NCBI RefSeq assembly: GCF_026191375.1 | Contig: NZ_JAODTL010000049.1 | Span: 1 to 60,667 of the forward strand | Length of the DNA stretch: 60,667 nt | Direction: 5' to 3' | From: Marinomonas pontica | GTDB taxonomy: Bacteria; Pseudomonadota; Gammaproteobacteria; Pseudomonadales; Marinomonadaceae | Shown: positions 52,601 to 59,637 of the stretch, piece by piece | How positions within the stretch are numbered: the first letter of the stretch is position 1 | Layout of the letters: each line of letters begins with the position of its first letter | Made by a program: the position numbers and the translations under genes | Notes under the pieces: model-generated | Told to the model about the DNA's origin: nothing | Database searches by the model: none | The model's input: only the letters and a program-made list of their open reading frames with translations

Positions 52601-53904
52601 AACATGTATTGAAAAGGTGCTTTGATCAAATAACTAATGTGATGCGAAATGCCGAACAATCTTTAGAATTAATTAATAAAAGCAAATCGATTAACTCTTT
52701 ACCTATCATTCCCGTTGATAGTTTTTTTACTTCTGAAAGCGAGAATGTAATTAGCAATAGCTCAAAATCTTTTAGTGAAAATAATATTGAAAGTTGTAGG
52801 GTTTTAATTGGACAGGCTATAGATAATCACAAACCCATTTATTGGGAGTATGGCAATAAAAACTTAGCGAATAGACACTTAATTGTTTTTGGTCGTTCAG
52901 GACAAGGTAAAACCTATTGCATTCAGGGGTTATTGATGGAACTCGCCAAGCACCAACTAAATTCGATGGTAATAGACTATACCAATGGTTTTTTACCAGA
53001 ACAACTTGAGCCTGAATTTACAAATAAAGTACAACCTAGAACAGATTTAGTGGTTCATAAACCATTAGAATTAAATCCTTTTAGTAAACAAACTCAAGAA
53101 GTTGCAGGCTTTAAAATTTCGGATAAATCACACGATGTAGCTTCTAGGGTAGCATCAGTATTTAATGCCGTTTATTCAGATATAGGGAGTCAGCAGTTAC
53201 CGACCTTAATAAAAGTAATTGAAAAAGGTATTGATCTATATGGAGCCGATTACCACTTTGTAAGGATGTTAACAGACTTACAAGAAGAAGGTAAGCATGG
53301 TGAAGCATTAGCTAATAAGCTTAACCCTATGGTTAGAGCCAATCTTTTCTCTTGTGACGAGTCATCTCAAGGCTGGGAAGGTATTTTTAAATCTCAACAT
53401 CCAACTACTAGGTTAATTCAACTTGCTAGGTTATCCAGAGATATATGGAGATTAGCCACAGAGTTTATTCTTTGGGATTTATATTCCTATGCATGCACAA
53501 ATGGAAGTAAGAATACACCTCTACCAGTAGTACTAGATGAAGTTCAAAATTTAGATCAAAAGCTAGATAGTCCTTTAGGTAAAATGTTAACTGAAGGGCG
53601 TAAATATGGTTTGTCGTTAATTCTTGCGACACAAACATTAAGTAATTTGAAAAAAGATGAACAGGATCGCCTATTTCAAGCCGCCCACAAATTATTTTTT
53701 GCTCCTGCTGAAACAGAGATTGATAGCTACGCAAAATTATTAGAACAGGCTGTACCAGCTTCAAGTAAAAAAGCTTGGTTACAAGAGTTGGCTAAGTTGA
53801 AAAAAGGTGAATGTATCTCTGTTGGTTTGCATATGAATGAATATGGTGTTGTTGAGCAAGGAGCTAGGGTTGTTAAGGTCTCCTTATTGGGAGATCGTAT
53901 ATGA
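46639..53904 (+). CDS. dptH: Giant DptH (DndH): restriction ATPase with nuclease-like and sigma-4-like domains
   Basis: A 2,421-residue protein in one frame. The HerA/FtsK-type ATPase is C-terminal, with Walker A GRSGQGKT at residues 2086-2092 and Walker B LPVVLDEVQNLD at 2295-2306. Residues about 1070-1140 resemble a PD-(D/E)XK nuclease core: Glu1072, Asp1103/Asp1104, Glu1121-x-Lys1123 and Gln1137. Two tandem 46-residue repeats occupy about 1337-1460, perhaps helix-hairpin or alpha-CTD-like. Residues 1518-1545 read like sigma-70 region 4 (ETLEEIGKSYDITRERIRQIE). Helical segments follow up to 2050. DptH as I recall it is some hundreds of residues shorter, so the middle may be an insertion. 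ATG 46639 is chosen with GCGGGGA upstream; an upstream GTG at 46618 is possible. DptH drives restriction of unmodified DNA. Confidence 0.85.
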   Translation: MSKLPFEEFLAGLFCQFITTSNSIDTKYHFISSNPAQSLQLYNGFKNLNFKPLVIGKSTLNYIETENGKKIIVMLHHLGDQDNNSNHEDYIASIRDALNDVDNAILFVINNSSLETLTSTFIDVSLNNSVFTPRYVNDALIKHGKGIKDELIFKYLVTSTERKIKDQNLSIFGYESLYKSIHKERIDLKEHGFFPEPRLSDISNEKELKRELDKNAILSKIISGIVHDFGEEPVELQRQLEDKGFSERFIKEQFTGKNKNEYKDRTFSEIEAEIERNKDRNLDLVDIEINGSKLEDWKRLSEVGSARKNISLIGEVAPGIIELKIRMTRGEPALKQDQITLHGDFKKNQIGISTTNHEQHSTLNVKIAFDGKPIFLQLKIMRPSQRECFQFNCCFVEQKTFYLQNFFEKIEIEIKRNKGKLILENVQDKLSLNPENLNVHNFTGSESEINCEGIKEINFKQSYEGDILGNFELVLNDYHLPISITGTKVIESVKLPSLFDTQRGIDIFDNDRIPKYKPSNSRVIISGREKELSVKAKELCIDEYKIISEGVLYFDDETSNSLYLNDIENDYPKVVQAYKTLFLWLTENETLLSITNWPTELLNLIEAVLLNIKAELDSIPQEALSQRSRNLMKLGMIKKGSEEFFSPFHPVCLSYALEFAKLRLVDNTNSFIHVPPTTVDKFNAAGLLPVLFDEGEGFVRTQALSNNKLWLEVVPQKDSGNNYISSLVQEKIQDFVTCFDMLFQQSEDAPLILNSINNQRNSHVFKGILNYYKKTKGNAKKIQVNVYDEQYHFTAFEEFSETRKIEELRELVRLNGSDKEDVLDDLILKMRKNVTIHKVREFTDYDYAHLSFFKNNEEVTLRSNNVNEGKSGIVCNGVLSGEASYLENEVFYTGFGLKNVKAENISLSLASLYNQLLFAYRDKSAKYIKGNVPVLAVKDTFRDKLSKSYDSSLWTCIIDPKVTLEFFDTKDTILIHYADQYTNSVAYDAITVSSRVGLYKDLLQSQSDELINSFNALNGQWLLSIVKESGKKKTENTKKQIKEKQGIVAAYKFLSSLLITSDITWIPLSVGEMLRVTGNLGLEIKDNDFSARLHNKTTGALSDDILFVGIKSDQLVLLPLEVKTRKTGTDFTKAVKQTKALADHMKRLLEPKTFKGKVYRSLFIQQVLTQIDKFELYNVFPKSYFSKIRNNPDSLLQGDYEICDLSNYPAGIALAVNEGMERSRIESDLDKEINVLKLRLPHEFVKMIHENSIEELSNKYQKLSDYPEISKLNLLKSELTTFINQPLEDKGSVEVTYPTNIEDSTNTTPQDAVNNQALQKSVAKFDYPNQLENIVEKLLNLFKKDINITDVLSLKESDLEHVENFESSDILSFYRLKEALTSDKTTANVEQPVIDVDSPKLSTINVTNEYRALVNTLLKEFGENITVNQVMDIGVPSLEKINGFGKTKVNRFFEFTNHLNQGSFSVSLQEDSPLQLEDFDLPLDDLETYLINDLESYFLQKNTRDNDVLSRRLGVNCTSETLEEIGKSYDITRERIRQIESKAKKNFIAKLSISPKVIWAITKANLSELRAPLFPSLREYFNTDKNFYSFLEVCCALNENEITKVTSPNLNKAVFEEFWIWNKSPANIEDLSWYLYENMNIELAIAENQISIWIQDGILERNKEEVKPRALSKVPGITNALLDFPNGEVWESIQKHANEKHLSSSKFFVDRLEPNLMRATDKEYVYQIDRGTYRHISFLNLSEDDKQQILSKVYSKLNEHKHSGRNSVNLHADIYKPIGFSDEYFIVRHIVRAFGEPFGIYFNGKSGADTVSLDSEFTLASQKTVLVDLFKTSLKMLSKKDVASKIRSQSIGHASFYLDKLLTDGVIVRIDESHYAHVDNAFNGVDIEGTLGLAFEYLENETRIVEGEKIQSHLNKRLNKEYNKYFYISLLKAHSMSFDKHYHFIQNLISKNDIGYSGLSDICREALDNSTSREEAFLLVNEKVCIHKHVLKRCFDQITNVMRNAEQSLELINKSKSINSLPIIPVDSFFTSESENVISNSSKSFSENNIESCRVLIGQAIDNHKPIYWEYGNKNLANRHLIVFGRSGQGKTYCIQGLLMELAKHQLNSMVIDYTNGFLPEQLEPEFTNKVQPRTDLVVHKPLELNPFSKQTQEVAGFKISDKSHDVASRVASVFNAVYSDIGSQQLPTLIKVIEKGIDLYGADYHFVRMLTDLQEEGKHGEALANKLNPMVRANLFSCDESSQGWEGIFKSQHPTTRLIQLARLSRDIWRLATEFILWDLYSYACTNGSKNTPLPVVLDEVQNLDQKLDSPLGKMLTEGRKYGLSLILATQTLSNLKKDEQDRLFQAAHKLFFAPAETEIDSYAKLLEQAVPASSKKAWLQELAKLKKGECISVGLHMNEYGVVEQGARVVKVSLLGDRI

Positions 53905-53989
53905 TACTTTTTTTAATACAATTAAAAGAATTAATTTGTGATGCATATAGAAATTATATGCATTATGTTTACCAAAATGAGGCCGTTAA

Positions 53990-54499
53990 ATGATAGAGCA
54001 TCTTTGGAAACTATTTTTAAAACCTTTTAAATCGAGATTGTTTATAATAGTGTTTTTCCTTATCTTCATCCCTGTGGGGACTTTCGGGATAAACTACTCA
54101 ATGCTCAGTTCTTCTTTTGTCTGGAGCTGGGATAACGTTTTTAGCCTCTACACACCTGAAGCACTATTTACATACATAGTTCCACTTTTAGTAACAGTAC
54201 TTATAGATGGAGTTATAGCACTTATTAATCAATATAAGAATATAGAAGATAATACATATAAGCACGATTTACTGAGAGATTGTACAGTATTAGGTGTAGT
54301 GGTTCTGATTATTATAATTACACTTTTATATATTTCACTGTCCCAAAACAAAATTAGTTTGATTGTTTTCTGTGTTGTAGTTACTTGGGGGCTCTGGATT
54401 ATGCTTTCCTCATCCAAAGAAGAATTTAAACCAACCGCTAAGTGGAAACCTGACGGTGATAAAGATGACACATCAATGGAAGCTATTACCAATGGATAA
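53990..54499 (+). CDS. Membrane protein of unknown function in the dpt run
   Basis: A 169-residue inner-membrane protein with about four hydrophobic segments: residues 17-34 (LFIIVFFLIFIPVGTFGI), 62-80, 98-116 and 122-138. The tail is cytoplasmic-looking, hydrophilic and Lys/Asp-rich. No family was recognised. GAGG lies upstream of the ATG. It lies 85 bases after dptH, and its last 8 bases overlap the following DGQHR gene, so those two are translationally coupled and probably act together. Its A/T-rich composition matches the dpt genes. Inference: a membrane partner or anchor of the DGQHR protein. Confidence 0.75.
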   Translation: MIEHLWKLFLKPFKSRLFIIVFFLIFIPVGTFGINYSMLSSSFVWSWDNVFSLYTPEALFTYIVPLLVTVLIDGVIALINQYKNIEDNTYKHDLLRDCTVLGVVVLIIIITLLYISLSQNKISLIVFCVVVTWGLWIMLSSSKEEFKPTAKWKPDGDKDDTSMEAITNG

Positions 54500-55636
54500 A
54501 AAATCAAAGCAACAAGAGCCGTATTACGATTCTACCACTATAAAATTAGAGCAACCACTAGGTGTTTTTTATGTATTCAAAATACCAGCTTCTAAGTTAA
54601 TGAAAGTTACCTTTTCTATGGCTGCATACAATCAAAATGGCAAATTATCAGGTGTGCAAAGAAAGTTGAAGGATGAGCGTATAAAGCAAATAGCTCTATA
54701 TACAGGAGCTACAAATGCTACTTTTCCAAGTCCCATAATACTCAGCGCAAACTTTGATAATGAAGGTAATTTTGTTGATAATGATGATTTACGTTGGAAA
54801 GTTATTGACAATAAGTTGCAGATTCCTACAGATAAACCGTTAGCATCTATTATTGATGGCCAACACAGAGTAGAAGGTTTAAAAGAGGCCGCCAAGAGCA
54901 ATAGTTTCGAAGATTTTGATGTGTTGTGTAGCGTATATTTAGATTTGGCATTTGCGCAGCAAGCTGAGGTTTTTACATCAATTAACTATAATCAAAAGAA
55001 AGTAGATAAAAGTGTTGCTTATGAATTGTTTGGATACGATTTAGAAGATACCGATATTGATAATTGGTCTCCAGATACATTGGCGATATACTTTTCAAGA
55101 ATCTTAAATAAAGATAAAAAATCCCCTCTTTACGGCCATATTTACTCATCTATTGACGGAGATGAAAAACACCACAAATGGTTTTTATCTACAGCATGTA
55201 TTGTCGAGTCTATTTGCTTACTCATAACAAATGATGCGACAAAAGACCGATATACTATCCATCAATCGGTTTTTTTGGTTCTACTGGACGTAAAAGATTA
55301 AAAGATTTGAGAAGTAATGCTCCCCTTAGGAATTTATATATAAACAGACAAGACAAGGATATCTTTACAGTTATTATAACTTACCTAGATACAATAAAGT
55401 CATTAGGTTGGCTCGATAACCCCGATTTGGTCACGACAAAAACCATTGGTTTTTTAGCTCTCTTTGAGGTTCTTAAGGAAACTCTTCAAAAACAACCTAT
55501 TGAAAATGTTAACGAAGTATCAAAGTATTTTAAATTTTTGGAAAATGTAAAAATAGATGATTTACATAAAGGAACATTTAATTTTTCTGGTATAGGAAAA
55601 TCTCAAGTAAAAAGAATATTAAAGGGTAGCAGTTAA
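54492..55636 (+). pseudogene. Second DGQHR-domain (DndB-like) protein, interrupted by one frameshift
   Basis: The repaired product has 381 residues. It carries the DGQHR motif in ASIIDGQHRVEGLKEA (about residues 115-130), followed by LAFAQQAEVFTSINYNQKKVDKS, a pattern also seen in DndB (RSQQMFADLNKH there). It is clearly different from dndB at the right end. The first frame stops at 55301 after a run of seven T at about 55267-55275. Eight T would read Ser-Val-Phe-Phe-Gly-Ser-Thr-Gly-Arg and continue to 55636. It starts at 54492, overlapping the membrane-protein gene by 8 bases. The break may be a homopolymer read error or true slippage. Function unknown; DGQHR proteins often accompany DNA-modification systems. 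Confidence 0.8.
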
Positions 55637-55685
55637 GAGTCATCTATTTTAAATTTTAATTGATGAATCAATTGAAGGTAAGTTA

Positions 55686-56057
55686 TTAGTCAACAGTAAA
55701 AGAAGAGGCTTTATAAATCTCTCTTGATATATCCATTATGCCTTGCTTGCTTTCTATAATAAGAGATCCATCGTTTATATGACTCGCCCAGGCCTTGTAA
55801 TAATCTTTCTCATCAAGGTTTGGGTACTTTTGTTTTAGTAGCATTTCCACTAAATTTACGTGGTCGCCTAGCCATGTGTATTTATCCAACTCACGCTGTT
55901 TAAGCTCAATCTCTTCGCCTTGCCAAGTATGTCCACTCTCAATCGATGAAAAAAATGCCAAGCGCGCACCAATGTTTACTGTTAATCCTGTGTTGTTCTG
56001 CAGGCGGCGTAATGATGTAAAGGCTCTGTCGGAGATTTTCATTTTCTGTGGCAACAT
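55686..56057 (-). CDS. dndE: DNA sulfur modification protein DndE
   Basis: A 123-residue protein of the DndE family, known as a tetramer that binds nicked double-stranded DNA during phosphorothioate insertion. Recognisable are MLPQKMKISDRAFTSLRRLQNNTGL, NIGARLAFFSSIESG and WLGDHVNLVEMLLKQKYP. It is the last gene of the dndB-C-D-E run on the minus strand, 54 bases after dndD. It ends 49 bases from the convergent DGQHR gene. Confidence 0.9.
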   Translation of the reverse strand: MLPQKMKISDRAFTSLRRLQNNTGLTVNIGARLAFFSSIESGHTWQGEEIELKQRELDKYTWLGDHVNLVEMLLKQKYPNLDEKDYYKAWASHINDGSLIIESKQGIMDISREIYKASSFTVD

Positions 56058-56111
56058 GTCTTGGTTTCCGCTTAATTTATATTATTTAATGAGTTAAGTT
56101 ACTGCTGGCGC

Positions 56112-58100
56112 CTAGGCGCGCCAGAAGTAACCTTCTTTGTATGTTGAGCAACCGTCTTGTGGATCGTATTCGACTTCAAATGCGTGTGAAACCTCTGGAG
56201 CAAGCTCCTGATAAAAGTCTTCATCCACTTCTGTATCCGTCGAAAGGATTAGTACCTGATGGCTTGCGGTAGGGAAGTAGTTTCTCACCAAGTTTTTACG
56301 GTGTTTAGAGTCTAAACGTCCTAAAGGTGTATCAATGATTATGGGCAGCGCCTTACCAGATGTACGGCCTAATGCTTCCAGCATGGCAATCGCATAAATC
56401 TGTTTTTCACCAGCTGACAGTTTCTGCTTTTCAATAGCATTGCCATTATTATCGAGTAAAGTTACAGAATAGGTCTCTGGGTTGATACGTGCTTTGATAA
56501 GCAGATCATCTTTCCGAGCAAGTTTGCTAAAGGATTTTAAGAACTCTTTTTCCAATGTTGCAATGCGACGTTCACGAGTTTTAACGGCGAATTGAGATAA
56601 TAGATCTCGTGTATTCTCTGCTAGAGAAATGCTTTTTGTTATTGATGAGCTGAGACTGTATTGCTTTTCGTGATCGCGTAGCTTACGTAATGCGTCCATG
56701 GCAAGCTTTAAGGCATCTTTGGCATCTTTGGTATGCTGTTCAATCTCTGATCCGATAGCACCAATTTTTTTATCGATTTTACTAAGTTCTTCCACGTAGC
56801 TTTCGATACGTTTTTCTTCTGGTGCACGAGAAATATTAATTCCACTGGCTTCTAGTTCACCTTCGATTTTTTCTAATCGAGTGCAGAGTGTTTCCATTTC
56901 TGCTTGTTGTTTCGGTACGACTAGATTAACGATATGTAGTAAGCGACTTAATTCAGAGTCTGAAATATCGTGAATAATATCGAAGTCGTTAGAGACTTGA
57001 AGTTTTTGAGCCTCGATTGTACTTTCAATCTGTTGCTGGAAATCGCTACCAAGTGACTTCAGTAAGGATTGTTTGATAGCAGAAATTCTAGCGTTAAGTT
57101 CTTCTTCAATTAAGCGCTCTTTTTTTAACTTTTGTTCAGCTGTTAGCTGCTGTAACAACGCATCGATTTGCGTTTTAGCTAAGCTCAATGGAACTGTATC
57201 AGCCAGTAGGGCTTTGATTTGATTAGTAGTGCTATTTTTTTCTTCACGAAGTTGTAACTCCTTTGCTTCTTCCGCCTGCCGAGAGCTCGCCCAAGCACCA
57301 CCTAGTTCATTAACAGTCTGTAATTGGCGCTCTTTTCTAGCAAAAAGATCTGTATGTACGATTTTTTTGCTTTCAAGGTTAGATAATGCTTCTTGGTAAA
57401 GGTTGTATTGTTTTTTGTACATAGCTTCTAAGATGTTGATCTGCGCTTGCACATCTTCGGGCATTTTGTCTTTTTTCTGGCTACGCAGGTATACAGACAA
57501 GTCAGCTTTTAAGCGGTTGATTATATCAATACCCAATAGCCGGTTGATTGCATCTGCCAATACAGCATTGTTTTCGTCTTCAGCCAAGTTGGCAATTTTT
57601 TCTCCGTCAAAGAAGAAGAGGTCAGCTACGCCGATAGGGATCAGTTCGTTTAAAAAACTTTGTTTTTGTTCGTCCGTTAGACCCTTAATTAACTCACCAT
57701 TCTGGTAGATCTCAAGCAATTCTGTAACGTTGTTACCGCTTTTTGACCAGCTACGTTTTACACTGTAATCAATGACTTCACCCCGGCGGCCAAAGTCAAA
57801 ATCCAGCTGAACAGCGGCTGAGTTAGGCGCTAATAGCTGATTGCGCGGGTTGTGAATTGATTCTGACAAAAACTCATGATAACGGGTAGTGGTTACAGCT
57901 TTACCTAAACTTTGGCGGCCGTAAAGGGCGAGGCGAACAGAGGTCAAGGTCGTTGTTTTACCTGCCCCGTTTAAACCGCCAAATAAGATGATAGGGCGAA
58001 GCTGACCATCTTTCTCGCGAGGTTGTAAGTCGATGGTATTACGCTCAAAGCTGCCACCAAAAACTCCAAAGTCTTGCAAATATAACTTTTTAAATATCAC
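56112..58100 (-). CDS. dndD: DNA sulfur modification ATPase DndD
   Basis: A 662-residue SMC/RecN-like ATPase of the phosphorothioation machinery. Walker A is GGLNGAGKTTT at about residues 42-52. A long heptad-rich middle (about 190-500) forms a coiled coil. Near the C-terminus the ABC signature LSAGEKQIYAIAMLEAL and Walker B LPIIIDTPLGRLDS are intact. The fold and order are the standard DndD ones, and ATP hydrolysis is thought to alter DNA structure for sulfur insertion. The start overlaps the dndC stop by four bases. Confidence 0.93.
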   Translation of the reverse strand: MIFKKLYLQDFGVFGGSFERNTIDLQPREKDGQLRPIILFGGLNGAGKTTTLTSVRLALYGRQSLGKAVTTTRYHEFLSESIHNPRNQLLAPNSAAVQLDFDFGRRGEVIDYSVKRSWSKSGNNVTELLEIYQNGELIKGLTDEQKQSFLNELIPIGVADLFFFDGEKIANLAEDENNAVLADAINRLLGIDIINRLKADLSVYLRSQKKDKMPEDVQAQINILEAMYKKQYNLYQEALSNLESKKIVHTDLFARKERQLQTVNELGGAWASSRQAEEAKELQLREEKNSTTNQIKALLADTVPLSLAKTQIDALLQQLTAEQKLKKERLIEEELNARISAIKQSLLKSLGSDFQQQIESTIEAQKLQVSNDFDIIHDISDSELSRLLHIVNLVVPKQQAEMETLCTRLEKIEGELEASGINISRAPEEKRIESYVEELSKIDKKIGAIGSEIEQHTKDAKDALKLAMDALRKLRDHEKQYSLSSSITKSISLAENTRDLLSQFAVKTRERRIATLEKEFLKSFSKLARKDDLLIKARINPETYSVTLLDNNGNAIEKQKLSAGEKQIYAIAMLEALGRTSGKALPIIIDTPLGRLDSKHRKNLVRNYFPTASHQVLILSTDTEVDEDFYQELAPEVSHAFEVEYDPQDGCSTYKEGYFWRA

Positions 58101-59637
58101 TGGAGTGCCTCTAATTCTTTGGTTAGCTGTGCCAACTGATCATCGTAACTGGTGCCGTCTGTTATAGATGTGGTGGGTTTGGCTTTTTCTTTTTCAGCCA
58201 ATATTTCATCTAGTGAGCCCCAGTCATTTTTTAGAAGGCTTTCAATTTTATTGAACAAGCCTTTACGTCGGCCAAGACCGTCCATTGATATTTCCAGCTC
58301 TAGCAGCTTCATTACTAATTCTGTTGGTGTTTTATATTGGTTACTTAGGCTTTTTAGTAGCTCTGCATCTTCTTGTGAAAACGAACCGCCATCTTGGTCT
58401 GGCCAGTTTAGATCTTTGTTATATACTTCACGGTAAATGCTAGGAAGCTCATCAGACCAATCTGGCTCATTCGGATCAAACATCCATTCTCTACGAATAG
58501 CGAAAAGCTCTTCTTGCCTGACTAATTCTATAGGGTGGCCTTCATCGTTGAGGTGTTTCTCAATCATTAGGAGCTCTTTGAGCCATTCTTTTCTGAATTT
58601 AAGAAGGTATGGCCCAGGTATTGTCTTTATTTCTGTTATATTTTCGTTTTCTATGTTTCCGCGAGCGTATTGGACTCTACCGGTACGGCGCTTGTAATTT
58701 CGAAAGTGATCTTTTTTGCTGGATCTGTTGTTTCGAAAAGCTTGTTACGGAAGTCTTTAAGTTTTTGTAGCCATGTTTCCCCTGACTCAATCAACCCTTC
58801 GATTGCTCGGTCTTTAGTAACGACTGTACATGTCCAGCAACCAAACCGTGAATTACCACAAGAAGGTGTGTTGGTATCTATGACAAGCGGGCATTCTCCA
58901 GCACTAGAGTCTTTATAAAGAGAAAATAACTCGAAGTGATCTCCACCCCATGCAGCAGGAGCTCCAAGTAGATACATCCAGACCTCATCAAACGTCCAGT
59001 CTTGGATTGGCATATAGGTAAACGCTCCGGGTAAAGAGCTATGTCGAGATAGAGAAGAGCCATCTATTTTGTGTTTTGCAATTACCTGCGCTCGAGAAGC
59101 ACTTTCTTGGCTGCGTGCACCCAGAACGACAATAACCTCACCATACTTCGCAATTTTATCTTTAATAAACTCGCTAACAGGATCGATTTTCATACGCTCT
59201 GTACACCAACGAAAATTCTGTGTTGGTGCTGGATAGCCTTTGCCAAGAAGATTGACCCAAAATGTTTGATCCCAACTTGGATAGACAACGTGACCGGAGA
59301 TAGGAAGTTCTAATTCTATTGCATTTTTATTTATTGCAGCCAATGAACTGTTAATCATATCCACAACTAAAGGTGTTTCTACTAATGTATCAGAAGAAAT
59401 GACATACACATGTTTGTGACGTTGTTCTTTAGATAGTTTAGTTAAAGCAACATAAATTAATGACAAAGTAGTGGTGCTATCTTTACCTCCGCTGAACCCT
59501 ATTACCCAAGGCTTGTCATTTTCTAAATATAGTTCTTGGATTTCACCTATTAAATCTAAAGCGGGACGACCTGCAAATTCAGAGGCTTCCAGCATTTCGT
59601 CCATAGATGGATATAGTGTTGAACGTTTTTGTGTCAT
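58097..59637 (-). pseudogene. dndC: DNA sulfurtransferase DndC, interrupted by one frameshift
   Basis: DndC is the iron-sulfur ATP pyrophosphatase that activates DNA for sulfur incorporation. The N-terminal part has the PP-loop IGFSGGKDSTTTLS at about residues 45-58 and the [4Fe-4S] cysteines in NFRWCTERMK, CGNSRFGCWTC and a nearby Cys. The first frame leaves the family after TTDPAKK, at a run of six bases (T at 58712-58717 on the plus strand). With seven, it continues Asp-His-Phe-Arg-Asn-Tyr-Lys-Arg-Arg and joins the second part, which contains ELFAIRREWMFDPNEP, for a normal 513 residues. It overlaps dndB and dndD by four bases each. Confidence 0.92.

Noticed and set aside
55658..55673. AATTGAT-GA-ATCAATT as a terminator between the DGQHR gene and dndE
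   Set aside because: The short A/T-only stem has a two-base loop and no T run, so it is too weak to call.
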